Part shown: in pieces, positions 1 through 7,260 of the stretch | How the letters are laid out: each line of letters starts with the position of its first letter | How positions within the stretch are numbered: position 1 is the stretch's first letter | NCBI RefSeq assembly: GCF_016652235.1 | Contig: NZ_JAEPKU010000003.1 | Coordinates: 54,866 to 118,865, forward strand | Direction: 5' to 3' | Source: Dysgonomonas sp. Marseille-P4677 | Lineage (GTDB): Bacteria; Bacteroidota; Bacteroidia; Bacteroidales; Dysgonomonadaceae | DNA length: 64,000 nt | Made by a program: the position numbers and the translations under genes | The notes under the pieces: generated by a model | The model's input: the letters and a program-made list of their open reading frames with translations, nothing else | Told to the model about the DNA's origin: nothing | Databases searched by the model: none

Positions 1-294
1 TTCAATTATTATAAAGACATGGCTGAAAAAGGGTATTATAATCGCATAATATCGGGAAATATCATTCAGAATGTGATTGTAGACAGTATTAAGTGTAACT
101 ACGATGTATATCCGTATCAGATTGTCACCTATGCCCGACAAGTCATAATCAGGGAAAGTAACCTGACAGAACGCTCCCTTATAACTACCTGTCAGTTGCT
201 TAACACATCCCGTTCGGACAATAACCCTCACGGCTTCTTTATGGAGAATTTCGACATAAAAGAAAATAAGGACATCATGACTGTTGACCGCTAA
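1..294 (+). CDS. traK: Conjugative transposon protein TraK, C-terminal part
   Basis: The reading frame is open from the first base and ends at a TAA at 292-294, so the gene begins left of the window. The visible 97 codons match the conserved C-terminal half of Bacteroides TraK: an AEKGYYNRII block, then a SYPYQ-like YPYQIVTYARQ block, then SNLTERSLIT. TraK is a VirB8-like inner-membrane subunit of the mating channel in CTnDOT-type elements. The next gene overlaps or abuts its stop, which indicates one transcript. The internal ATG at 19 is not the true start, because homology runs through it. Confidence 0.9.
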   Translation, partial: FNYYKDMAEKGYYNRIISGNIIQNVIVDSIKCNYDVYPYQIVTYARQVIIRESNLTERSLITTCQLLNTSRSDNNPHGFFMENFDIKENKDIMTVDR

Positions 295-619
295 TATACC
301 TCCGGAAATGAAATATATCAGGCATATTTTCAAAGAAATCGGGTACACTGCCGGTGATTTTCTACGGCGGATTTGCGGAGGACTTTCCCCCGATGCCCGT
401 CTAACAGTCATCCTGTCAATGCTATTGATTTTCACCATAGGCAATTTGTATTTCACGATCTCCACCATATATAATTGGGGACGTAAGAACGGGAAAAAGG
501 AGATCCCCGAAGTACAGCATATCGAGGGTGTCGGCATTATGAAGTCCGGTGTTCAGCGCGACACGATCTATCCGGATTCATCTACAGGAAAAGGACAGTA
601 CAAACAAAAATTTCAATAA
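284..619 (+). CDS. traL: Conjugative transposon protein TraL (DUF3989-like)
   Basis: This is a small inner-membrane protein with one predicted transmembrane helix in its middle (the LTVILSMLLIFTIGNLYF stretch), then a GRKNGKKE basic turn and an IEGVGIMK-like tail typical of the TraL/DUF3989 family. Its place between traK and traM supports the call. The start is uncertain. A TTG at 284 overlaps traK by 11 bases and gives 111 residues; an ATG at 308 would give 103. Neither has a strong Shine-Dalgarno sequence, as is usual in this phylum. Its precise role in the mating channel is not known from the sequence. Confidence 0.8.
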   Translation: MTANIPPEMKYIRHIFKEIGYTAGDFLRRICGGLSPDARLTVILSMLLIFTIGNLYFTISTIYNWGRKNGKKEIPEVQHIEGVGIMKSGVQRDTIYPDSSTGKGQYKQKFQ

Positions 620-622
620 ACG

Positions 623-1975
623 ATGAAAAAAGAACATGAGAAAACAGATCCTGCCAGAGAGCAGGAACAGATGAAACGGAAGCAGCAACTGAAGAAATAC
701 GGTTTCTTCGCTCTCATCGGAATTATCTTTCTGGGTGCATTGTATCTGATTTTTGCCCCGTCTTCGACAGATAAGGAAAAGGATCAACAGGGAAAAGGCT
801 TTAATACGGAAATACCCGACCCGAACAATTCAGGGCTTATCGGCGACAAGCAAAAAGCCTATGAACAGGAAGCTCTAATGCTCAACAGAAGTAACAAACG
901 TAAATCGCTGGAAGATTTTTCTTCTCTCGTTGGGGAAGACAAGGAGACGATAAAGGAGAATGTAGTAGAAATAACGGGAGACAAAACCAACCGTAACGGT
1001 TCTCCTTCTGAAAATGCTGTCAGGAATTCGGCTTCTTCTTACCGGAACATCAGCAATACATTGAGTAGCTTCTATGATGAGCCGGCCACGGAAGTGGACG
1101 AACAGTCGCAACTTGCTCTAGAATGGCGTATTCAGGAATTAGAGCGCAAACTGGAAGAAGAATCCGTGAAAAAAGATGCTGTTGACGACCAGTTGGCTAT
1201 CATGGAGAAATCCTATCAGTTAGCTGCCAAATACATGCCTGGCGGACAAGGCCAATCAATACCTCCAAAGCAAACGGCAGAACAGGAGGAGATTACTCTT
1301 GAAGCGGGAAATACGCAAAGCAATGCCTCTTATAATAAGGGCAGGAATGATAAAACGCAAGTCTCAGTGATCAAACAAGTTCAGGAACAGACGGTATCAT
1401 CTTTGGCTCAAAAGATTTCCAATCCGGAATTTATCGCAACCTTCAACCAGCCTCGCAACATGGGATTTAATACAATGGATGCCAATATCGGGGTGAACGA
1501 AAAGAATACCATATCAGCAGTCATACACGACGACCAGACCCTGATCAGCGGGCAGAGTGTACGGATCAGGTTGACGGAAGCCATGATAGCCGGAACCACG
1601 GTTATTCCTGTCCATTCTCTTTTGACGGGTACCGCCGCACTGCAAGGCGAAAGGCTCGGTATTTCCATAAACGCCATAGAACTGGGCGGTACGATTATTC
1701 CGGTAGAAATCATTGTCTGTGATTCTGACGGGCAAAGGGGGATATTCATTCCTAATTCTTTGGAACTGGAGGCTGCCAAAGAAATCGCAGCCAATATGGG
1801 AAGCTCTGTCGGTACAAGTTTTACGATAACCGACAATGCACAGGAACAGATAACAGCAGATCTGACCAAAGGAGCAATACAAGGAGTAAGCCAGTATATG
1901 CAAAAGAAGATACGACAGGTTAAAGTCCACCTGAAAGGTGGTTATAGAGTGCTTCTTCTGCCAAAACAAAACTAA
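623..1975 (+). CDS. traM: Conjugative transposon protein TraM
   Basis: The 450-residue protein has a short cytosolic N-terminus rich in Lys/Glu, a single transmembrane helix near residues 27-46, a long polar and partly coiled periplasmic region (a strongly charged stretch near residues 165-200), and a C-terminal beta-rich domain (about 265-450) with the TIP(V)HSLLTGTA motif seen in VirB10/TrbI-like proteins. That architecture fits TraM, the VirB10-like bridge of the Bacteroides mating channel. It starts three bases after traL and is followed by traN after 47 bases. Confidence 0.9.
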   Translation: MKKEHEKTDPAREQEQMKRKQQLKKYGFFALIGIIFLGALYLIFAPSSTDKEKDQQGKGFNTEIPDPNNSGLIGDKQKAYEQEALMLNRSNKRKSLEDFSSLVGEDKETIKENVVEITGDKTNRNGSPSENAVRNSASSYRNISNTLSSFYDEPATEVDEQSQLALEWRIQELERKLEEESVKKDAVDDQLAIMEKSYQLAAKYMPGGQGQSIPPKQTAEQEEITLEAGNTQSNASYNKGRNDKTQVSVIKQVQEQTVSSLAQKISNPEFIATFNQPRNMGFNTMDANIGVNEKNTISAVIHDDQTLISGQSVRIRLTEAMIAGTTVIPVHSLLTGTAALQGERLGISINAIELGGTIIPVEIIVCDSDGQRGIFIPNSLELEAAKEIAANMGSSVGTSFTITDNAQEQITADLTKGAIQGVSQYMQKKIRQVKVHLKGGYRVLLLPKQN

Positions 1976-2022
1976 TTATCAAACCTATTTATCCACAAAT
2001 TAATTTAAAGTAAAACAAGAAA

Positions 2023-3012
2023 ATGAAAAAGTCTTATTTAATGCTCGCTTTGGCGACAACGGTATTGTCTGTTCATGCACAGACTGAGTATGATCCGGCT
2101 GTAACGATCCATCAAACATCCGAAGAGATGCAGGAAGAGCTACAACAGGTCTTGAAGCCAACATTCGGCGATTATTACGAAGGTCTGACAAAGAAAATAA
2201 CCTTCGACAGAATGATTCCTCCTTACGGACTGGAAGTAACTTTCGACAAAACGGTACATGTTATTTTCCCTTCATCAATCCGCTATGTAGACTTGGGTTC
2301 TAACAATATTATTGCGGGAAAAGCAGGAAATTCTGAAAACATTCTCCGCGTGAAAGCATCCATCAGAGGTTTTGAAACGGAAACCAATCTGGCCGTAATT
2401 ACGGACGAAGGAAGTTATTATACCTTCAATGTAAAGTATGCGGATGAGCCGGAAAAACTCAATGTCGAGATGTGTGACTTCATGCACGATGGTATTGCAA
2501 CCAATCGTCCGAACAATTCGCTTGATATCTACCTGAAAGAACTAGGAAATGAATCGCCCCGTGTCGTGTACCTTATCAACCGTGCGATTTACAAGGACAA
2601 TAAACGCCATATCAAACACATCGGCGGAAAACGTTTTGGTATCCAATACTCTTTGAAAGGAATTTATTCGCACAATAATCTGTTGTATCTGCATACTCAG
2701 ATTAAAAATGCAACCAACGTTCCGTTTGATATAGATTTTGTACGCATGAAAATTGTAGACAGAAAGGTCAGTAAGCGTACTGCAATACAGGAAACGGTTA
2801 TTTATCCGCTTCGTGCCTTCAATTTTATGACAATGGTAGGTGCCAATCAGACAGAGCGAACAGTTTTTGCATTGGATAAAATCACAATTCCCGCCGACAA
2901 GCTACTTATAATTGAGGTTTTTGAAAAGAATGGCGGACGCAATCAGGCCTTTACCATCGAGAATGCAGACCTGATCCGTGCCCGACAAATCAACGAATTA
3001 AAAGTCCACTAA
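2023..3012 (+). CDS. traN: Conjugative transposon protein TraN (DUF4138)
   Basis: The 329-residue secreted protein has a signal peptide ending near VHAQ (residue 19-20). The body matches the TraN/DUF4138 family: an FPSSIRYVDLGS motif near residue 84, then NILRVKA and a long beta-rich domain. In CTnDOT-like elements TraN is a VirB9-like periplasmic or outer-membrane channel component. The stop codon overlaps the start of traO by one base (TAATG), so the two are translationally coupled. Confidence 0.9.
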   Translation: MKKSYLMLALATTVLSVHAQTEYDPAVTIHQTSEEMQEELQQVLKPTFGDYYEGLTKKITFDRMIPPYGLEVTFDKTVHVIFPSSIRYVDLGSNNIIAGKAGNSENILRVKASIRGFETETNLAVITDEGSYYTFNVKYADEPEKLNVEMCDFMHDGIATNRPNNSLDIYLKELGNESPRVVYLINRAIYKDNKRHIKHIGGKRFGIQYSLKGIYSHNNLLYLHTQIKNATNVPFDIDFVRMKIVDRKVSKRTAIQETVIYPLRAFNFMTMVGANQTERTVFALDKITIPADKLLIIEVFEKNGGRNQAFTIENADLIRARQINELKVH

Positions 3013-3656
3013 TGAAGAAATCAGATAAGAAAGAGCAGGAACGAAACAGGTTTTGTGTCCTGCCTAACGGGAATATTTTATGTAAACGGACAGTCTTATT
3101 GATGATTGTGTACCTTGCCCTCATCGGGCAGGCACATGCCCAACGCTGCCTGCCGGGACAGAAAGGGGTACAGTTTACGGCAAGTGCAGTAGACGGATTC
3201 CATTTGGAAAAAGGCGACAAACAGGCCTTTTCCGGAGGAATAGCCCTTGCCTCCTATACCGAAAACGGTAACCGCTGGGTATTTGGTGGTGAATATCTTC
3301 AAAAATCCCATCAGTATAAAACAGAGTTGATACCCGCAGTCCAATTTACACTGGATGGAGGATATTACTATAAATTTCTGAGCAATCCGGGAAAAACATT
3401 CTTTTTCTCTGTCGGAGCTTCTGCCATGGCAGGGTATGAAACGGTGAATTGGGGCAGATCCCTGCTGTTTGACGGCTCAACCATCACGAGCGATGACAGC
3501 TTTCTATACGGCGGTGCAGTAACGTTTGAGATTGAAACATACCTCTCTGACCGGATCGTGCTGCTGCTTCATGTTCGGGAACGGATACTGGGCGGTTCTT
3601 CCATCAACCTTTTCCACACACAGATCGGAACAGGATTGAAATTCATCATTAATTAG
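3012..3656 (+). CDS. traO: Conjugative transposon protein TraO
   Basis: The 214-residue protein has a basic, unusually long N-terminal leader (about 25 residues) before the hydrophobic signal segment that ends near AHAQR (about residue 44). The mature part is a small beta-barrel-like domain (repeated aromatic-glycine strands such as GGYYYKFL and SVGASAMAGYE), as in the TraO family of outer-membrane proteins. It overlaps traN by one base. An internal start nearer the hydrophobic core is possible, but the overlap with the traN stop favours the listed one. Confidence 0.87.
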   Translation: MKKSDKKEQERNRFCVLPNGNILCKRTVLLMIVYLALIGQAHAQRCLPGQKGVQFTASAVDGFHLEKGDKQAFSGGIALASYTENGNRWVFGGEYLQKSHQYKTELIPAVQFTLDGGYYYKFLSNPGKTFFFSVGASAMAGYETVNWGRSLLFDGSTITSDDSFLYGGAVTFEIETYLSDRIVLLLHVRERILGGSSINLFHTQIGTGLKFIIN

Positions 3657-3681
3657 TTGTCTGACAAAAAAGAATAAAAAG

Positions 3682-4137
3682 ATGAGAAAATATTTTTCTT
3701 ACATACTATTTACGCTATTGCTTGCTGCAATAGCGTGTGCCTGTAGCGATGATATTAATATCCGTCAGGATTATGAATTTACGGTTACCCATCTGCCTGT
3801 CCCGAAAAGGCTGCAAGTAAATGAAGTTGCCGAAATACGTTGTACGCTGCACCGTGAAGGGGAGTATGATGATACGCAGTATTTTCTCCGCTATTTCCAA
3901 TATGATGGAAAAGGGGAGTTGTGGATGGACGGTGAAAGTCCGTTTCTGCCGAATGATACTTACAGACTGAAAAACAGAACTTTCAGATTGTACTTCCGTT
4001 CCCATTCAGAAGATGCGCACAATATTGAAGTGGTCTTTTTCGATAATTTAGGGAAGGAATATCCTCTTTCTTTTACCTTCAACAATGAACAAGCGGACGG
4101 GGAGAAGCAAACTGGTGAAGCCCTGAATGAAGAATAA
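3682..4137 (+). CDS. traQ: Conjugative transposon protein TraQ (DUF3872 lipoprotein)
   Basis: The 151-residue lipoprotein has a signal peptide and a lipobox-like ACAC at about residues 18-21. The remainder is an immunoglobulin-like beta domain with the conserved LPVPKRL and EIRCTLHREG blocks of DUF3872, the family that contains TraQ. It begins 25 bases after traO. In CTnDOT a traP gene (primase-like) stands between traO and traQ; no such gene is present here. Confidence 0.85.
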   Translation: MRKYFSYILFTLLLAAIACACSDDINIRQDYEFTVTHLPVPKRLQVNEVAEIRCTLHREGEYDDTQYFLRYFQYDGKGELWMDGESPFLPNDTYRLKNRTFRLYFRSHSEDAHNIEVVFFDNLGKEYPLSFTFNNEQADGEKQTGEALNEE

Positions 4138-4261
4138 TTACAGCAATATGACATTTATTCTGTGTTACATCCTGTTCGCTATCTCTGTCAATACCTGTGC
4201 ATATATAGCCTGTCTTGGTGCTAAAACAGATATTGAGCTGTGGGGAGAAGAAATTGAATAA
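4127..4261 (+). CDS. Small hydrophobic protein downstream of TraQ, unknown
   Basis: This is a 44-codon ORF whose ATG lies inside the last codons of traQ (overlap of 11 bases), so it would be translationally coupled. It encodes a short polar start, one hydrophobic segment of about 25 residues with four cysteines (around CYILF, TCAYIAC), and an acidic tail. It ends just before the stem-loop terminator that closes the tra operon. It could be a small membrane peptide of the mating apparatus or a chance frame; I do not recognise a family. Confidence 0.45.
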   Translation: MKNNYSNMTFILCYILFAISVNTCAYIACLGAKTDIELWGEEIE

Positions 4262-4267
4262 ACATTT

Positions 4268-4310
4268 AAGATAAGTTTCGCCTAATACAAAAGCGGGACT
4301 TATCTTTTTT
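4268..4310 (+). terminator. Rho-independent terminator of the tra operon
   Basis: AAGATAAGT (4268-4276) pairs with ACTTATCTT (4298-4306). The stem extends inward by CGC/GCG and two G-U pairs around an A-rich loop and is followed by a T run. It sits right after the last tra-side ORF and just before the convergent 135-aa gene, so it can serve both strands. Confidence 0.75.
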
Positions 4311-4716
4311 AGTTCATGGACATATCTTTGGACTGTTCTATCAAGAACTGCTCTATGGTCATTTCCTCAACATTCGTCGCTTTACTTTTCAGGGCATATT
4401 TTTCAATAAGTTCTTTCAGGTATTCGGTTGGAAGATGCAGATATACCGAGAAATCTTCATGGTAAGTCAGTCCGAAACCTATCATTACCCCATCTTCCTC
4501 ATCTTCATGTTTGAGCATGAAAACAAAATAGTTTTTTTCATTTCCGGCTTGAATGTTCAGAATAATTTCAGCTTCCGAAAGGGCTTGTATCGGAGGATTG
4601 TTTTCATCTGTTATTTCATATTCATAATCTATCCAGCCGAATTTACGGTAGGAAGTAAACAGCTCCCGAAGTTCTGCTGTCGTCAGATGGGTCATGTCGT
4701 AAAATACTTCAGCCAT
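4309..4716 (-). CDS. Unknown 135-aa acidic protein, ICE accessory
   Basis: The product is an acidic, soluble protein with no signal peptide or membrane segment. The N-terminus contains a helical TAELRELFTSYRKFG stretch, the middle is beta-rich (FVFMLKHEDEEDGVMIGFGLTY), and the C-terminus is helical and acidic. It is transcribed toward the tra operon and ends at the shared terminator. I do not recognise the family. Position within the element and opposite orientation suggest an accessory or maintenance role rather than a channel subunit, but nothing in the sequence proves this. Confidence 0.65.
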   Translation of the reverse strand: MAEVFYDMTHLTTAELRELFTSYRKFGWIDYEYEITDENNPPIQALSEAEIILNIQAGNEKNYFVFMLKHEDEEDGVMIGFGLTYHEDFSVYLHLPTEYLKELIEKYALKSKATNVEEMTIEQFLIEQSKDMSMN

Positions 4717-5152
4717 GATTTTATGAAATAAACTTTTATCAAAGGTAATATCTGCCGGATGATTTTAGCTACTTTTTGGGGAAGAAATCGCTTTTCAGAA
4801 TGTTAATGATAAAATTACATGCGCATGAAAATTATTTTTCTTCCGTATGAAAATATTTTTTTGTCAGGGAGAAAATTTGATTTGTTACACATACAAAAAA
4901 TATGCTTATCCTATTTTAATATCTATATTTACCCTTCGATATTTTATACATTATCAACAATAACTAACTATATATTAACTCTTTCGGATAAACAGAAATA
5001 TTCCTTTTTCTGTTTAAATAAATATGTTAGTATCAACTTAGAACACCATTTTATGAGCAATATAGAAGGAACTTATCCCGTATCTTTATTCAAGGTATGA
5101 CAAGCTATATTAGACAGGTTAAATATTATGTGGAACTAAACGAAAAATCATT
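4717..5152. other. AT-rich intergenic region
   Basis: These 436 bases are very AT-rich. They separate the divergent 135-aa gene (minus) and the VOC gene (plus) and so must contain both promoters. No convincing TTTG/TAnnTTTG pair, RNA gene or repeat is visible. A 93-codon open frame (4819-5100) has a composition typical of AT-rich spacer and is not called. Confidence 0.6.
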
Positions 5153-5626
5153 ATGAAATATCAGATAACTCCTTGCCTGTGGTTCGATGGCAATGCAGAA
5201 GAAGCCGCCCGTTTTTATATATCTGTGTTCAAGAATTCGAAGATAAACGGCATCACATATTATGGCAAGGAAGGTTTCGAGGTACACAATCAGCCTGAGG
5301 GAACAGTGCTGACTGTAGAATTTGAAATCAACGGACAGACATTCACTGCGCTCAATGGCGGTCCTGAGTTCCGTTTCAACGAATCAGTCTCGTTTCAGGT
5401 ATATTGCGATACGCAACAAGAAATTGACTACTACTGGGATACCCTTACGGCCGATGGTGGCGAGGAAAGCTACTGCGGCTGGCTGAAAGACAAATACGGA
5501 CTTTCGTGGCAGATAGTTCCCGCCATCTTCACCGATCTGATGAAAGACCCGGTAAAAGCCGAACGGGTAATGAAGGCATTTATGCAAATGAGAAAATTAG
5601 ATGTGGAAAAACTGATAAATGCTTGA
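5153..5626 (+). CDS. VOC-family (PhnB/3-demethylubiquinone methyltransferase-like fold) protein
   Basis: The 157-residue protein opens with ITPCLWFDGNAEEAARFY, the signature of the PhnB-like branch of the vicinal-oxygen-chelate superfamily. It continues through FTALNGGPEF and SFQVYCDTQQEIDYYW to a CGWLKDKYGLSWQIVP motif. Members form paired beta-alpha-beta-beta-beta folds; many are of unknown substrate. It is the first of two small plus-strand cargo genes (43 bases before the DUF1801 gene). The function cannot be assigned more precisely. Confidence 0.85.
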   Translation: MKYQITPCLWFDGNAEEAARFYISVFKNSKINGITYYGKEGFEVHNQPEGTVLTVEFEINGQTFTALNGGPEFRFNESVSFQVYCDTQQEIDYYWDTLTADGGEESYCGWLKDKYGLSWQIVPAIFTDLMKDPVKAERVMKAFMQMRKLDVEKLINA

Positions 5627-5669
5627 TTAAGATTGGGCTTTTATATACAATCATTTAGGTACTTATGAA

Positions 5670-6014
5670 ATGACAGAGATAGACAAATATATTCAAAATT
5701 TCCCCGACGAAGTTCAGGAAATTTTACTCAAAATAAGAGACCTGATAAAGAATCTTGCTCCCGAGGCGGAAGAACAAATTGCTTATGGCATGCCCGGTTA
5801 TAAGACGAATAAAAAACCGCTGATCTATTTTGGAGCATTCAAAAACCATATAGGCTTGTATGCAACACCGGAGGCACATACCGAATTTAAAGATGAGTTG
5901 TCGGGATACAAACAAGGTAAGGGTTCTGTACAATTTCCGCTCAACCGCCCAATACCTTATGAATTGATTGAGAGGATCATTAAATTCAAACTGGCAGAGA
6001 ATAACAGGAAATGA
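5670..6014 (+). CDS. DUF1801 (YdhG-like) family protein
   Basis: This 114-residue soluble protein carries the family pattern: an N-terminal helical EVQEILLKIRDLIKNLAP, then EEQIAYGMPGYK, a central IYFGAFKNHIGLY strand pair, and the C-terminal KGSVQFPLNRPIPYELI block. DUF1801 proteins resemble the frataxin-like YdhG fold; the cellular role is unclear. It lies 43 bases after the VOC gene in the same direction and is followed by a hairpin terminator, suggesting a two-gene cargo operon. Confidence 0.85.
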   Translation: MTEIDKYIQNFPDEVQEILLKIRDLIKNLAPEAEEQIAYGMPGYKTNKKPLIYFGAFKNHIGLYATPEAHTEFKDELSGYKQGKGSVQFPLNRPIPYELIERIIKFKLAENNRK

Positions 6015-6028
6015 GTAGAATTAACAAG

Positions 6029-6066
6029 AAATTCCCAAACTTGGCTATAGCTTGGGAGTTTATATA
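6029..6066 (+). terminator. Terminator after the VOC-DUF1801 pair
   Basis: ATTCCCAA (6031-6038) pairs with TTGGGAGT (6052-6059) with one G-U pair, extended by A-T pairs outward, and is followed by TTTATATATA. It sits 15 bases beyond the DUF1801 stop and between convergent genes. Confidence 0.6.
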
Positions 6067-6088
6067 TAATAATTGGAAAAATATTCAG

Positions 6089-6622
6089 TCAGACTATTTG
6101 CTGATACTCAACCGTCAACACACTATTATCGTAAGACTGACTGTTTATAAGTTTCCAATTTGAATCTTTCTTTGACTTGAGAAATAAGGGAATGCCATCA
6201 CCAAGTATTGTTGGAATATATGTGATTATCATTTCATCAATCAGATCATGGCTTAGTAACATGGAGATTATTTCTCCACCTCCAACCAGCCAAATATCTT
6301 TACCTTCTTTCTCTTTCAAATCCGAAATTGTTTCAATTACATTATTGGTAATGAAACGGATATTTTCTTTAAGACTGCTTATCTTATTTCGTGTTATCAC
6401 ATATGATGTTTTACTCTCATAAGGATAAATCACATCCATGTTCAAAATATCCCGATAGGTTCTGCCTCCCATAATTACAGAATCGACAGACTCGAAAAAT
6501 ATGTCATAACCGTAATTGAATTCAGGGGTTATCGGATATTTCGACAACCAATCCAGACCTCCGTCCAAATCAGCTATATATCCATCAATAGATGATGCAA
6601 TGTATAGTTTTATTTTTCTCAT
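6089..6622 (-). CDS. Dihydrofolate-reductase-family (RibD C-terminal domain) protein
   Basis: The 177-residue protein starts at the ATG giving MRKIKLYIASSIDGYIA. An open frame continues upstream to 6745, but the conserved domain begins at this Met. Motifs match stand-alone RibD_C proteins: SIDGYIAD near the N-terminus, DSVIMGGRTY, then IWLVGGGEIISMLL and a DEMIITYIPTILGDGIPLF block. The fold binds NADPH, but stand-alone members have mostly unknown substrates, and folate reductase activity is not implied. It is convergent with the DUF1801 gene and belongs to the element's cargo. Confidence 0.85.
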   Translation of the reverse strand: MRKIKLYIASSIDGYIADLDGGLDWLSKYPITPEFNYGYDIFFESVDSVIMGGRTYRDILNMDVIYPYESKTSYVITRNKISSLKENIRFITNNVIETISDLKEKEGKDIWLVGGGEIISMLLSHDLIDEMIITYIPTILGDGIPLFLKSKKDSNWKLINSQSYDNSVLTVEYQQIV

Positions 6623-6799
6623 ATTTTTCGTATTTAGATATAAAATAAATAAAAAAGCGTGGAACTCACAAGCTTCATCACGAGGTGCTGACACCCTAAC
6701 AACTGAAACAGACGAGTCCACACTATAATAGTATAGCATGAACATTGCATCTGTTTCCGATTTAACAAAGTAATAGAAAGGAGGAACAATATTAAAAAT

Positions 6800-6842
6800 A
6801 AAAAGAGGGTATTCCTCTTCTTGTCAGTGAACACCCTCTTTA
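6800..6842 (-). terminator. Terminator after the RhuM-like gene and integrase operon
   Basis: GAACACCCTCTTT (6829-6841) and AAAGAGGGTATTC (6802-6814) form a 13-bp stem with one G-U pair. On the minus strand it is followed by a run of T residues. It lies 17 bases beyond the stop of the RhuM-like gene at 6859. Confidence 0.75.
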
Positions 6843-6858
6843 TTATCTTAATTCTTAA

Positions 6859-7260
6859 TTAATTCAGTTGATAATTTTGGTTTATATCAAATGATGGTAA
6901 TTCAAAATGAGGATAATTCAAACACCGAATCAGGAACCACTCCCTCAGTATTTTAGAATGTTGGGTTTCTATATAGAATGACAAAGCCAGTATGACAGAT
7001 AAATTAACTTCTGAAATGTCATGATCTATACGTTTTGCACCGGCTATTGTATGGTAACGACAGGTATCTTCAATCCTTAATATGTTTTTCTCAAATATGA
7101 TTTTCAGGGATTTATTGATATCTTTCAGATAACATCCAAATAATTCGCACAGCTCATTCCTGTTTTTCCAGACTGTTCCGTTAATAGGGGAAAATACAAC
7201 CTGAAACTTATTCTTTGAATCTATTTCTACGGCAAGTTTGCCTCTTCCTTCTGTATTCAT
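6859..7260 (-). CDS. RhuM-like protein coupled to the integrase
   Basis: The 133-residue protein has an N-terminal segment (about residues 20-60) resembling the start of RhuM/virulence proteins: GTVWKNRNELCELFGCYL followed by a helical IFEKNILR segment, equivalent to the WLTQxQxAxLFG helix-turn-helix pattern. A second block (LSVILALSFYI and SKILREWFLI) matches the ISVGYR...QFRxWA part of that family. It is shorter than full RhuM (over 300 aa). Its ATG overlaps the integrase stop by four bases (ATGA), so translation is coupled. A DNA-binding accessory factor for integration or excision is an inference; the function is unknown. Confidence 0.6.
   Translation of the reverse strand: MNTEGRGKLAVEIDSKNKFQVVFSPINGTVWKNRNELCELFGCYLKDINKSLKIIFEKNILRIEDTCRYHTIAGAKRIDHDISEVNLSVILALSFYIETQHSKILREWFLIRCLNYPHFELPSFDINQNYQLN

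Noticed and set aside
4819..5100. Open frame of 93 codons in the AT-rich spacer
   Set aside because: Phe/Tyr/Ile/Lys-rich composition typical of AT-rich noncoding DNA, with no recognisable motif.
6623..6745. 41-residue N-terminal extension of the RibD-C-like protein
   Set aside because: The conserved domain starts at the ATG at 6622, and the extension has no family similarity.
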